A DNA stretch of 64,000 nucleotides from Notospermus geniculatus. Its lineage: Eukaryota; Nemertea; Pilidiophora; Heteronemertea; Lineidae. Of the stretch, positions 10,061 through 21,606 are shown piece by piece (position 1 is the first letter of the stretch; each line of letters opens with the position of its first letter). Below the pieces are notes generated by a model, which worked only from the letters and a program-made list of their open reading frames with translations, had not been told where the DNA came from and searched no databases. The position numbers and the translations under genes were made by a program. The stretch spans positions 108,348 through 172,347 of the forward strand of contig NMRB01001454.1 of NCBI GenBank assembly GCA_002633025.1, read 5' to 3'.

Positions 10061-12053
10061 GAGGATACAAAAACTCTCCAGGATGGCCAGTCACGTGAAA
10101 ACGAGTTAAAGAGATTGATTCTCGAAAGAGGGATCAAGAAGGGATCACTTACGAGACTGATCAACCGAATTAAGGAAATGTCCGACACAGTCCAAGCCAC
10201 AGCCGAACCAACTGACGATCAACTCGATGCAATATACGCCAAAACTTCGCTCATCCCATCGAAAATCAAAGAAATCAAGGAATACGATCAGAAAATCATC
10301 GCAGCGACACAGGACGAACGTGAGTTAGAACGAACAATGATTGATGCTGATGGCTATGCTTCCAATGTGGAGGAAAATCACGCCATATTCAACTGTGTCT
10401 ACAAACGATTGACCGCAGCTAAGGATAGAACGACATCCAACACATACACTCCGATTACCGTCAACTCAAGCCCAGCCACCACACCCAGACCAGCCGCCAC
10501 AGGATACAGGAAGGTAAATCTGCCCAAACTATCTCTCTCAACTTTCGACGGCAACATCATTGAGTGGACAACATTCATTGATGGGTTCAAGGCAGCAGTT
10601 CATAATGACAATGCACTGGAAAACGTGCAGAAATTCCAGTACCTACGTGGCCAACTAATAGGAGATGCAGCCCGCGCAATTGAGGGACTTTCGTTGACAG
10701 ACGGAAATTACGTACATGCGATGGACATACTGAAAGAACGCTACGGGAAGACTCATCTCTTGAAAAACGCCCACATGAAAGCTTTGTGGGACCTGCTAAA
10801 ACCTGCCGAAGACGACATTGCAAGCCTGAGGACATTTTACGACAAGTTAGAAAGCAACATTCGAGGATTAAACTCCATCGGCATGAAAGAGGAAACATAT
10901 AGATATCTTCTTGTACCGCTCGTGCTGGATAAAGAAAATACGGTTCCTCATCACACGAGATCACGGGGACAAAGAGTGGAAGCTGCCGGAGCAAGGCGAA
11001 GCAATTTTGAAGGAAATCAACACAGCAGAAGCACGTAATTGCATTCTCGACCTGAGCCCTTCATCAGATACACATCATCAGCCAATGTCAAGCGTCACAT
11101 TCTTAACACCATCGTCAACACTCAAACGCAACTGTTTTTTCTGTGATAACGACCACCAATCGGCCAACTGTGAAGCTGTTGTTGATCTAGGGAAGAGAAG
11201 GGACATCGTTATCAAAAAGAACCGATGTACAAACTGTTTTGGTCCTCATCACGTTAAGGCGTGCAAATCATCACATCGATGCAGAAAGTGCAACAAGTTT
11301 CATCATACTGCCTTGCATGATCCTGATTACGAGTCCGCTGCGTATCCGACAACGCCCGAAGTACAGGAGAACAATGTAAACGTGACTCTGACACCTGCGC
11401 CAGGCCCTGTGCTGCTGAAAACGACAGTCGCCAAGGTCGCGACGAAATCCGCAACTGTGGATATAAATATCCTGCTCGACGAGGGAGCACAGCGTACGTT
11501 CATAACGGAACGGACAGCGAAACTTTTAAATGTCAATGACGAGGAATACCAGATTGAGCATCTGCGACTTGGATCCTTCGGTACAGACCAAACAGGAGTA
11601 CAAGCAATCAAGGCATTGGACATTCACTTGAAAACCAATTCAGAGGACATTGCAATTCGATCTTTGGTTGTTCCAAAAATCAGTACGCCCATTCAGAACT
11701 TAGTGAAACTCACAATACTTTGCCACGAGTATCTACAGGACTTACCACTCGCACCGCAGCCAGATACAGCACACATTGAAATAGATATGTTGATAGGAGC
11801 TGATCACTATTGGTCTATCGTGCAGGACCAAGTGGTCACAGGAGACGGCCCGACAGTGGTATCCTCCAAACTTGGATATCTGCTGTCCGGACCTTCCTAT
11901 TTCAAGGACAGTCACGCCATGACAAACACCAACATTCTGCCATGCCTACTGGACACCAGCAATGGGGAAACCATGGTCTCTCGACACTTGGATTTTGGAA
12001 CGTTGGGGATTTCTAAGAACGAAGACAATCTCTATCCGCTTGAATTTCTCTGA
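10058..12053 (+). pseudogene. BEL/Pao gag-protease, frameshifted
   Basis: The N-terminal frame is open from 10058 but has no ATG; the likely start is in another frame at 10083. It contains a Gag core of the DUF1759 type (LPKLSLSTFDGNIIEWTTF ... YLRGQLIGDAA ... LLVPLVLDK). Near 10930 the frame shifts by one base. The second frame holds three CX2CX3HX4[CH] zinc knuckles (11131-11310: CFFCDNDH, CTNCFGPH, CRKCNKFH) and a DUF1758-type aspartic protease region with LLDEGAQRTFI, where families usually have D-S/T-G; here the middle residue is Glu, so activity is doubtful. It also has MLIGADHYW, typical of BEL. Translation ends at 12053 without entering an RT domain. Confidence 0.9.
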
Positions 12054-12818
12054 AAGCTCGCCAAAAGGTGAAAGATTGGACAGACATTCTGAAAACCCAA
12101 TAACTTGTGATCAAAATGATTGATTCTCAGTTGGACTATACATAGCTGGATTTATGATTGAATCTTGATTCTCAATTGGACTATGGTTAGATTTACTGTT
12201 CACTTAATATACTGTTCATTTCATAATTTGGATTACTACATGTATGTAGATAAGAGACGGTCCACTAAGAGACATTCAGTGGTGTATTAACATCGTATAA
12301 TATTTCATGATTCATGCATTTTGGAGTTTGTATTGGATTTCGGTACTACAAACATTCAAGTTCTGTGATTACGGATATACTCTGGATAATTCCACATGTT
12401 TTGTGTAACATTGAATAACGTATTACATCGAACAGATCTGCAGTCTCTATTGCATTTCCTGTTCTTTCAGTTCAGTACATTTTGGCTAGCTCAGTTTACA
12501 CCAATTAAGCTGATTAGCAAATACTTTATTTACTTTCCCACCAACAGGAAACAGAAGTTCCAGTGTAGAAAGGACTTATCATCTAGACCAGACGTGCAAT
12601 GTCTGCTTTCTGTATTATCTTTAGATTAACCTTTTAATAATGTTGTCTGTGTTTTGGCCGCTTGACTTTGCACACATCCTGTTGATGTAACATTTAATCA
12701 CATTTTACCTCTTAGACACACCGCAATGAACGCACTCTATTGATCTTGTAGATTGTATATTTGTTTAGGTTCCAATTTAACTTGTCTTTATCTTGCCATC
12801 TTATAATTGCTTCATTCG
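12054..12818 (+). other. Non-coding interior of the BEL element
   Basis: AT-rich sequence with no conserved RT or integrase motif in any frame. This is where about 4 kb of pol would normally be. Confidence 0.8.
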
Positions 12819-12830
12819 CGGGCGGGAGAA
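12819..12830 (+). promoter_or_regulatory. Polypurine tract
   Basis: The purine-rich GGGCGGGAGAA lies immediately before the 3' LTR, the expected plus-strand primer site. Confidence 0.8.
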
Positions 12831-13066
12831 TGTCGGAACCGACCACGTGCATTGTAATTAGCACCATTGCTCCTTATCTGTAAGCTCCCCCCACACTGTA
12901 CGTCACATACCTGTATTCATATTCATTAGCCAATCAGCACTTAGCATTATCTTGTTCACCCTTTTATATGTGTTTACTTCTTGTACAATAAAGGAGAGTT
13001 ATTTTAGCAGTCATACAATTCACAGCTCATCTTGGCCATTCTTAAACACTTCCGAACCTACCCACA
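12831..13066 (+). repeat. 3' LTR of BEL/Pao element
   Basis: Same length as the 5' LTR (236 bp), about four substitutions, AATAAA at 12987-12992, followed by the ATTTC duplication. Confidence 0.95.
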
Positions 13067-13071
13067 ATTTC

Positions 13072-15030
13072 TCTGTTAGGCCCTGTTAGTGCTATCGGAG
13101 TTTCGTGATGGTCAGAGGTACACAGTAGGACTCATATAATACCGACACGTACACCATGAATCTGGGTCATCTTGGCATACGAGGCTGACTGAAGAGGTGT
13201 AGGCCTAATAAACCAGACGTGATGTTACTGTTTAGAATGTCAAAATACTCCTCACTTCTCATGGATTTGACGGTTAACGATTAACAAATGGATTCTAGCC
13301 AAGAAACTAGGCCTACCCCTCTCAAACACACTCATCAATAAAGCAACAAACCCTTTACCACAGGATATTCAAAGACAACCACACTCCCTCAAAATGTGTT
13401 CGCCGCGGGTCAGTATGCTAATAATAACAATTCACTCCTACACATCGCCAAAACGTGACCTTTATCACCGCTTACTCAAGGCACGCATCCTCCATGACAG
13501 CTGGCATGAACAACACAAACAATGGACACGTGTGGCCCAGGACAGGTGGGACATCATTCTTTTGCAAAATGATTGGCTGCCTCACCCAGACTAGTCAACA
13601 TCGTAGTAGCGTAATCCGTGCAGACACGATTGAAGTAAAACAAGCCACCAGGTTCGGCTAGTGTTGCGTTCTCGGAAAAAATCCGTCGATTCGGTCTCTT
13701 TTTTCTCGACAACGACGTTATGATAAAATCAAACGCACTGACAAACAAAAACTAATTACCACTTCAATATTTTTCGAGCCAAGTTCCGTACACAATTCAA
13801 CCCAGTTAGCTCACGCTCGTTCGAATCAGATTCAGCCCATTTTCGTTCTCCTCATACCCAACTCATTTCTCACTGAAAGGGAGAAAATCCAGCTCAAGCA
13901 CAATATGCATCCGCTCTTACAGCCCCCCAAAAACCCAATATCTCAAAAACAATGCAACGTATCAAAATTTCGTTGACCTCAGACAAAACTAGACATACAA
14001 TTCGCCGTATATTTATACCATGATCAATAACATTGGACAAAACATGACTCCACAATAGATTGGAAACCTAAATCTGACACGAAAATCAGGGTCACTTAGT
14101 GAGCCAACAATAGAATATGGGTTCGTATTTACAGTCTTGAATTTCATATTTTGAGGCTGAACAGTACGACAAATGCCTTAAGCCGAATTATCGACCAGGA
14201 CCCACTTATACCCGCCACTGCAAACACGGCGTCCATGTTATTCACTTCGTTGTTGAAAACGTCCCGTTCATAAATTATCGTAATGCGTCCTCATTACGAT
14301 CTCGCGTTTTCATTGCTTAGTATCCATGAGGAATATATGGCCTTAGAGAAAGTCAAAAACTCAACCCAACAATGTACAGGAAAAATGTACAGAGCTTGGG
14401 GTTGAGATTTCAACAGCCAAGGTACAATTTGTTATTGAACCAGCAGGGTCAATGCTAGATTTCTAGCACTGCTCCTGCTAAAACTAAGAAATATTGTACT
14501 GTTTGCACACCAACTTGCTGTGCAAATAGTCACGGCGTAAAATTAAACACCCTGTATTTCATTGATCACCAAATGAAATTTTCTGAAATTTTACCAGCAT
14601 AAAGTAGGAGATTTTCTCTGTTTATTGTACAGATTTCAATTTGTACTTTAAAGCGTTGGTGTGCCAGAGAAAAAAAGTATAAGGTGCCGAAAACTCCAAT
14701 TCCTACTACATCTGCAGGTACAGTGACAGTCCAGTTTTCGGTACCAGATTCCATTTTCGCTGTAGCAGACTAGCCGTTCGTGGTATAAACGTGAAATTTA
14801 CCACAGACCCTGAAAGTCCAACAGATAACACAGGTGAAATTTCCGACAATTCGGTCAGATTTTATATGAAACATATTAAGTGTTTAAGTTCGGTATGATC
14901 CCGCATGACATTTATTTCACTCCGGCATCAAATTTTTTGACACATCATTTTGATTTTTTTTTGTCGTGTCAAAACCGCTCAATATTTAGTGCTGAAACTT
15001 TTACAATACATGGATAATATCCGTATATTT
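13072..15030. other. Intergenic, no supported gene
   Basis: I see only short ORFs without conserved motifs. No recognisable RNA gene or bounded element. Confidence 0.45.
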
Positions 15031-15127
15031 GCATGTCTAAAATATCAAGGGCCCAGCTTTTATAGTGTTGAACTTATCGAAAAATCCTTGGGGGGGGGGG
15101 GGTAATTTTTTGGGCCACCCGATATGT
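15031..15127. repeat. Mariner-like element end, copy 1
   Basis: About 95 bp (TTTGCATGTCTAAAATATC ... TTTTTTGGGCCACCCGATAT) repeated directly at 18641-18727. The terminal GGCCACCCGATAT matches the ends of the TA-flanked element at 52561-53588. A G12 run at 15090-15101 interrupts it. Confidence 0.65.
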
Positions 15128-15409
15128 ATTGACCGAGGACGCGTGGCGCCTACGTCAATAATGTGTTTTTTTCGAGGGGTGACATTTCGGTCTGTCACCC
15201 GACATGAATTGTCGAGGAATATAACGACGTTAAAATGTTTAAATAATCGGCCTGTGGCCCTGTCCACACGGAGTCGGTTTGATCCGGATCGAGGCCAGTT
15301 CACTTGCCTACGGTGAAAAAGCCATGCATCAACGTCGTTGGATTTCCCTTCTTTTGACCGCTACCATCAATTCGGGTCCGTTTCCCCCAAAAGGAAACAT
15401 GGATACCGT

Positions 15410-16435
15410 CTATTTTACCGGTGAAAATACATTTACTACATCATATCTCTTATGTTTCAGACGTATCGTGCGGACGTTCCTGTGTTGGTCAAAAGTGGCC
15501 CCCTGGGCCGGTTCCGTGAGTCTTCTGTCATAGTCACCGACTCCATGCATTTCCAGCCGCAGCGGACTGATGACGTCATTGTTTTCATTCCAACTCGATG
15601 AACAAATCTCGTGCACTTTAAAGCCGGAATACCCCCAGTATTTAGCACATTTTGTTTTCCTAGTGTACCAAAAACTTAAACCGAACACCCCCAACGCTTC
15701 GTTACTGATGAAAATGTGTGCGGTGGTCTTTGGCATAGGAACCTCTTGTTGTCGTATTGTAGGTCGCGTGTCTAAGTTCTCAACGATAAGGAGAACCTGC
15801 AAGCGATATTTGACCCTGTTCATAAAGATGAGAACGGGATATTTCGCCACATGGAACAAGGGCCGACCAGGGCTATCCCGTAGAATTTTGATCGGCAGTT
15901 GAAATTGAAGAGTTGAATTGTGGGAGAAAGCATACGTCATTTTCCCATTCTCATGTTTCCGGTGTAGGTCGTAAAAGGTCAAGGACATCGCTGATCGCGC
16001 AGACACGAAACAATAAAAAACAAATCTTAACACATCCATGGTGTAAATATGGTCTCTGAAATGACCAGTCAGATGAATTACCTTGCATTTTTCTTTCGCC
16101 GGAGGAGGGAGATTTACAGTCAATTTCCCGCGTGATAACTGATACACCAGTATTTTCTTAATAATGACAGATTTTCTGCGGGTCTTCCTGACAAGAATAT
16201 CCAGGCGATAGTCAGGAAAACTCTGGGAATAGACCACGGTAACTTTAGATAAACGGAGATAGTAGGTGAAATTATATGACACCCGATAAACGTTATTTTG
16301 ACGCGGAGTGTACACCAGGATCCTCGACCAAGGCACTGGCTGCTCTACGTAACGTATCGTTACAAATGGCTGGATAAAGTGAAATGAAACGGAGGAATGT
16401 CTTTCCGTTGATCTGATTGGTGGAATAAACGACAT
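15410..16435 (-). CDS. Uncharacterised 341-residue ORF
   Basis: An uninterrupted ORF from ATG (16433-16435) to a stop at 15410, far longer than chance in this sequence. It looks beta-strand-rich, with basic stretches (RKTRRKSVIIKKILVYQL), many Tyr and Phe residues, and motifs such as KLTVNLPPPAKEKCKVIHL and SPLRLEMHGVGDYDRRL. Directly upstream, in another frame (16550-16293), is a Met followed by a hydrophobic segment (ILTLFFIMFIG) that looks like a signal peptide. The true N-terminus may therefore be joined by splicing or lost by frameshift. I recognise no family and no catalytic motif. It may be a single large exon of a secreted or membrane protein. Confidence 0.55.
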   Translation of the reverse strand: MSFIPPIRSTERHSSVSFHFIQPFVTIRYVEQPVPWSRILVYTPRQNNVYRVSYNFTYYLRLSKVTVVYSQSFPDYRLDILVRKTRRKSVIIKKILVYQLSRGKLTVNLPPPAKEKCKVIHLTGHFRDHIYTMDVLRFVFYCFVSARSAMSLTFYDLHRKHENGKMTYAFSHNSTLQFQLPIKILRDSPGRPLFHVAKYPVLIFMNRVKYRLQVLLIVENLDTRPTIRQQEVPMPKTTAHIFISNEALGVFGLSFWYTRKTKCAKYWGYSGFKVHEICSSSWNENNDVISPLRLEMHGVGDYDRRLTEPAQGATFDQHRNVRTIRLKHKRYDVVNVFSPVK

Positions 16436-16639
16436 TTGATGACGTAATCTGTAGTTGTAAACTTTGTTTACCTATGAACATGATGAAAAATAAGGTCAAA
16501 ATTGTCGGAGGCCAACACTCCCGCTCAGATGTAGCATAGGATTTTACCAAAAAGCGAATTGGTCATGCCAGCCAAAGTGTTTGAATACATCATGATCGAT
16601 CGCGCCATCTGGGATATATTTGGTACTAATAACATATAC

Positions 16640-16765
16640 GGAATGAGTTGTCGGGGTCGGGCCTGCCACCAATGAGATCTCGGGTTCGATCCCCTGGCAT
16701 TCTGGCAGGGGAAAAGAGCGATCTCTCCTCGACATCGTAGGTTTCCTTAGGAGGCTCTGGTTTCC
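16640..16765 (+). repeat. SINE-like fragment with B box
   Basis: GGGTTCGATCCC at 16682-16693 matches a pol III B box. The tail GGTTTCCTTAGGAGGCTCTG then GTTTCCTCCTACAT resembles the conserved tails of tRNA-derived SINEs in marine invertebrates. The A box is weak, so this is probably an old fragment. Confidence 0.45.
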
Positions 16766-17188
16766 TCCTACATATCGTTAATATCGCCCAGTATTGTTTG
16801 ATGAACAGCTATAATAATGCCCTGGCGCGTGCACTCCTGAAATAATATTTTAAAATAAATTCAATGGTGCCGCTTAATCCATTTATTTGTTGGGGGACCT
16901 CACATATCGTGGGACATAAGATTCTATTACACCGGTACAAATAAACACTGTCCACATTATGCTTTGTATGAGTGTACATAATGACTATGCCCACTCCTCA
17001 TCATAGCACCCCACCACTAAACAGACTGACCCACAGTGTTATCTGCATACTACAATTTAAAACCCATGCCTGGTATGTATTTTATGCATTTGGCCTATAT
17101 TGCATCATTCTGTTTGTGTACTCCAATGCTTTTCAGCTACTTGTGAATAGCGGGGACATGACCCATCTATAATTATCAACACACAGTC

Positions 17189-17586
17189 GGCTTTAAAAAG
17201 GGTAAAGTGAAAAAAAAATGTTAAGACCATGAGACCTGTGCTACATCTTACTTAAGGGTATGAATTATGATTTTATGAAAAAAAGAAAAGAATCTGTTGG
17301 GAAATTTTTGAGAAAAATGCGTTTTTCTGAAATGATCATTTTTGTGAAGTGACAATTTAAAAAAAATCATTATTTCACCAGAAAAGAATTTATTTTTTGT
17401 CTACATATGATTTTTTTTAAATTGTCACTTCTCAAAAATGGTCATTTCAGAAAAATGCATTTTTCTCAAAAAATTCCCAACAGATTTTTTTTTTTTTCAT
17501 AAAATCATAATTCATACCCTTAAGTAAGATGTAGCACAGGTCTCATGGTCTTAACATTTTTTTTTCACTTTACCCTTTTTAAAGCC
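17189..17586. mobile_element. Long near-perfect palindrome (about 180-bp arms)
   Basis: Arms from GGCTTTAAAAAGGGTAAAG to its complement at 17568-17586, closing around 17378-17400. Both arms contain blocks such as GTTAAGACCATGAGACC. No coding sequence. A transcript crossing it would form a long double-stranded hairpin. Confidence 0.9.
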
Positions 17587-17605
17587 CAGCCTTCTCAATA
17601 ACTTT

Positions 17606-17848
17606 TTGAGTAAAGTCTGGCAACATCTATCTTTGACCTAATGGAATGCGGAAGCTAGGAAATTGATCGTTGGATTTTCCACGGACCTTTAATCACACGC
17701 GGCTATTGAATGACCGGTGGACAACGCGAACAATCGGGGAACGACTACAAGTGATTGACAGGCATGATTAAAAACCGCAAAGCTCTGTCACATTACATGA
17801 CTTCCGCATTCCATTAGGTCGAAGATAGGTGTTGCCAGACTTTAGGAG
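17606..17848. mobile_element. Palindromic MITE
   Basis: Arms AGTCTGGCAACATCTATC (from 17614) and GATAGGTGTTGCCAGACT (to 17842), about 50 bp each, around a 140-bp centre. It lies 20 bp from the preceding palindrome, suggesting preferential insertion of one next to the other. Confidence 0.8.
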
Positions 17849-18208
17849 GCTATTGCCTCAGAGTAGGAGGCTGAGTTTTTTCGAAGATAGCACAACCCAG
17901 CAGTGTTTCAATGCGTGATTACTCCGGTGGATAATCCCATGTGCCCAGATATAGCTGAATCAGTGACCACAGTTGAAAATGCATTGCACTACACGTAAAA
18001 AATGTACAAAAAGAACGATTATAAACAAATAAAAGGATTTTATTATATTTCTTGATCATCTCAGATAGTCTCCGCCAACTGTAACATAGACAGTAAGACT
18101 GAAAGATAATTATTATGGGTTCAAAGCCACTATATACCACATGTCACTCTCTCAAGTCAACACATACTGACCCACACTGAGGCAGAGCAGCAGGAAAAGG
18201 GAGTCAGT

Positions 18209-18484
18209 TTAAAATACAAAATCTTCATCATCATCACGAAGTCCACCAGTACCAACATCATCAATCCCAAGTAATTTGGATATTTCCTCAACCTCATCTT
18301 CAACAAGATCACCTTCATCATCAGAAGCTACAACAATACACACATCAGCCTGCCTCCTGATGGTCAAACTATCAGGAGGAAGCTTCCTCCTTGGTACTGA
18401 CAACCACTTCCTCACAGATCNAACTCCATCGTAATTGGTAAAAATGAACAATTCTTTCACAGAACGGGAGCATAAAGGTTGTAG
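18209..18484 (-). CDS. 3'-terminal exon, acidic C-terminus, family unknown
   Basis: A splice acceptor (ATGTTTTAG, AG at 18485-18486) opens a frame reading LQPLCSRSVKELFIF. It ends in a Glu/Asp-rich tail (ASDDEGDLVEDEVEEISK ... DDDEDFVF) with TAA at 18209-18211. A polyadenylation signal AATAAA lies downstream on the same strand (18039-18044). Acceptor, open frame, stop and poly(A) signal together support a real gene end. One base (18421) is N. Upstream exons were not found and no family is recognised. Confidence 0.55.
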   Translation of the reverse strand, partial: LQPLCSRSVKELFIFTNYDGVXSVRKWLSVPRRKLPPDSLTIRRQADVCIVVASDDEGDLVEDEVEEISKLLGIDDVGTGGLRDDDEDFVF

Positions 18485-18640
18485 CTAAAACATTTTGTTG
18501 ACATCAATTAGTTACTTTTTGTCATGAATATGTTAGGACGCTTGTTTTCAAAGAGCGTCAATAAAGTCGGCATAGGTAGCCCACCGCCTTAAAGGCCTTA
18601 TATACTCCCCGTCTTGACAAATTTTAAGGTGGTCGAATTT

Positions 18641-18727
18641 GCATGTCTAAAATATCAAGGGCCCAGCTTTTATAGTGTTGAACTTATTGAAAAATCGTTA
18701 GGAGGGTCATTTTTTTGGGCCACCCGA
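18641..18727. repeat. Mariner-like element end, copy 2
   Basis: Direct repeat of 15031-15127 ending in GGGCCACCCGATAT. Confidence 0.65.
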
Positions 18728-19130
18728 TATCATCCAGAAAATTTGACTGGAGACAGTCGTATGTCTACTTGAGATATCAGTTATTCTTACCGAGTTTCAA
18801 TGATCTCAACTCACGATCTAAAAGTAACTTCGTTTACGGACAAGCGTTTAAGTGGTTTTTATCTCAAGTGGAGATGAATTTTTCTGTGTGTGTGTGTGTG
18901 TTCGCCGTAAACCTTCCGATTCTTCAGTAAGTTTTGGACCCAAATTTGCGCCTATTTCGGTGATTTTCCCCCCCTCTGACTGGCATTTCGGTGATTTTTT
19001 CCCTCTGACATGCATGGAATGTACGAATTTTGGTAAATTCGTCTTCTGACTCGGCCATCGTGTATGTCGTTGCCTATGAGATACCAAGTATGGAGGGCTT
19101 CCCGCCGATTTCAGTTCAAAATCGCACGCA

Positions 19131-19187
19131 AGCCGCGGCGGTTATCGCATTGGTCTGCACCCACTTTTTCGCGATAACCGCCGCGTT
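19131..19187. repeat. GC-rich hairpin
   Basis: GCCGCGGCGGTTATCGC (19132-19148) pairs with GCGATAACCGCCGCG (19171-19185), inside a CpG-rich patch with GCACGCAAG-type repeats. Possibly the centre of a larger palindromic MITE spanning about 19100-19235. Confidence 0.7.
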
Positions 19188-19239
19188 TCCCGTCGCGATT
19201 CCTCGCGCGGTTTTGGTGTGAACGGGTCTTGCGTGCGCG

Positions 19240-21474
19240 CATGCGCAGCGGGTGTGTGTCAATAAAGCAGCATGGCCACAGAATAAGAGGCCTGTTGAGT
19301 GCCTAATCGTGGGACGTGTATTCTCTGTGTTAAGATACAAGGCTGACCCTATTAAAACAACCCTAAAGGTGATTCTACGGTATCAACGGCGAGTCACAAA
19401 AGCCTTCGTCGTGTACTGCCGCCTATCGGCGGTTTCGGGATCGTTGCGTCAAGATTGTCACAGCAAAATTTCGAGGCGTCCTCACCCCAGGACTCGATAC
19501 TCGCCAACTACACGATAGCCTTAAAACCGTGCGTCGCAACGTAAACAAACCTGTCCACTGAGCTGGACCATCAAATAAAATATTTCTAATAGGTTCCATT
19601 AAGTTGATAGTATACACCGTTTCTGGCTTAAAACAAGACGTTTGATACCGATATTCAGCTGATGGAAAATGTATGAAATTGTGTTTAGAACTAGCACTAC
19701 TAGTATAATGTATTAAATGTAGCGGGAACATATCACACAAAGGCTGCATGTAAAATAAGTGAAATTATGTTTAAAAAAATATTGATTTTTAAGGCATTAT
19801 GAGTTTACATCAACAGGACACAATTTTATTGCCACAATAGATTGATCAATCATAATAGTGACCTCAGCGATTATTGGAAAACCAGTTTGACATTTCTGCC
19901 ACACAGAATAAAGTCCGTGGATTAATGAGACTAGATCCCTGAAGCCGCCGAGTGGCACAGAGAGCAAATTAGAAGGGAAGACTGATGGCTACAAGAGAGG
20001 ATTTGGGAGGAACAAAAATTTGCTATCGACATCAATGGGTTTTCGGCTTAAACGATTCGCAGGTTCTGTCAGATTTTTACTCCTTAAACATATTAGGTTG
20101 AAGAACGTCAATGCGGTTGTTTGGCCCTTGGTAATTATTTCAGATGTCTGAGGCCAGTGAAGAGGGAAAGTGTGTAGACAACGCTCTCTAAGTTAGCGTA
20201 AATTGAACAAGATACCGGTACCGTATTTCAAAAGAATATATTTTATGTACTCCCCGGCGCCTTCCAATCCATCCCTACTAAAAAATGTTCCAAACTACCC
20301 AGTGACTAAAGGGTGTTCTAAGGTGTTCTTGGCTATCTCTGCATTACCCGGACACTCTAGAGATATCCTAGAACACCCTAGAGATACCCAAGATACCCTC
20401 CACTCAATGGGTATTTTGGAAAAATCTACCACAGAACTCCCAAGAATACCCGAGAACAACCAAGAGATATTTTTCGTAGGGATGAGAAACATACGCTGAC
20501 GAGTCATAGCTGTATACGTTTTTGGGATATTCTAATGGGTTGCGTCCACTACAGAGCCGAGCAGAATAGGAAGGGTTGAGGAAGTAAATTATGCCATTTC
20601 GGCATCCTTTCCGCGTCAGACGCGAAAAAAAGTGTGCGGATCGTCGTTTCCTGGGAATACATCTAGCATCACACCAAAAGTGGTAAAATCACGGACTAGG
20701 ACAATCAGGATGACAACCATATTTAGATATGCCGACAATATGAGGAAATAATGCAAGGTTATAAATTCGGCGAGGACTTTGGGTTTTTCTCATATGTCTG
20801 CGGCCGTCATGGAATTAGGAAACGCGGCATTGGAAGCCGGCCTTAAACTCCTCCACGATGCAACATGTTGACTTTTCCGTGTCCTGATCGCAAATGTCTT
20901 GACGGCTTCGCGCACTCGCTTATTTTGATCCGCATCGGCTCCGCGCATTCCTGAAACAGTCCGTGTGGGTTCTGCTTGCCTTCGCGAAGCTGCCCGCCCC
21001 GAGGAGGCTTTCAGGAACATTTGCGGAAGTGTTAGGGAAAGACTGGATGTCTTGACGATGTCTGCACGACAATGCAGACAAGTTGCCGAAGGTGTCGGGA
21101 AGTTCATTTCCGCGTCCAAATTTTGGGTAGTCTGTAGTTTCCGGAAAGCTGAAAACCTGGAAAGTATGTTGGAAAGCTGGAAAGTGTGGGGAATCACAAA
21201 GGTTAAGTATAAAATCTGGAATATCCCGATGGACTGATCCTGGCGGTGTTCGATGTTTGTTGTGTCATGTGTTGTGGTCGTCGTCACCAGGTAAATCTGG
21301 CTATCTCGCACCGAATCGTAGTCTGTATTAACCTAACAGGCACCAAAACGGAGTCAATAGGGAGAATAGGGAGTTTAAGAGATCACACGCGAACGATAAC
21401 ATTACGTTAACAATATTTTTTGTAGGCCCTAAATGAAATAAATGCAAGAAATAGCGCTAAAGTAAACGTTAATC
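19240..21474. other. Intergenic, repeats only
   Basis: No supported gene. Bases 20300-20470 hold short imperfect repeats of the TACCCAAGATACCC / GGTGTTCT type. Bases 20800-21240 share blocks with 23340-23560 in inverse orientation (TTTCCGGAAAGCTG versus CAGCTTTCCGGAAA), marking an interspersed repeat pair. Confidence 0.5.
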
Positions 21475-21600
21475 GAGGGGTTAAGAGATCATCCCGTTAA
21501 CACCAACGCTAACGTTAACGCTACTTTTTGTCTGCATATGTTGTACAAAAAATAGAGTTATCGTTAGCGTTAGCGTTAACGGGATGATCTCTTAACCTCT
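21475..21600. repeat. Hairpin element, GGTTAAGAGATCATCCCGTT ends
   Basis: The arms at 21478-21520 and 21552-21598 are inverted copies. A single end (GGGGTTAAGAGACCATCCCG) recurs at 55677-55697, so this is a dispersed family. Confidence 0.75.
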
Positions 21601-21606
21601 TTATTA

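Larger units (their letters stand above)
9807..13066 (+). mobile_element. BEL/Pao LTR retrotransposon, internally deleted
   Basis: A 3260-bp element bounded by two 236-bp LTRs that start TG and end CA. A 5-bp target duplication, ATTTC, flanks it (9802-9806 and 13067-13071), as expected for BEL/Pao. The interior carries gag and an aspartic-protease region but no reverse transcriptase, RNase H or integrase: after the coding region stops at 12053 about 780 bp of non-coding sequence leads to the polypurine tract. It could move only with enzymes supplied in trans. The two LTRs differ at about four positions, so the insertion is fairly young. Confidence 0.95.

Noticed and set aside
10587-11623. Minus-strand ORFs inside the BEL element
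   Set aside because: Shadows of the gag-protease frame on the opposite strand.
15037-15533. Overlapping ORFs over the G12 run
   Set aside because: They cover a mariner-like repeat end and a homopolymer, with no protein motif.
20203-20499. A 98-codon plus-strand ORF
   Set aside because: It reads through short degenerate repeats (GATACCC / AGAACACC); the peptide is repetitive by DNA origin.
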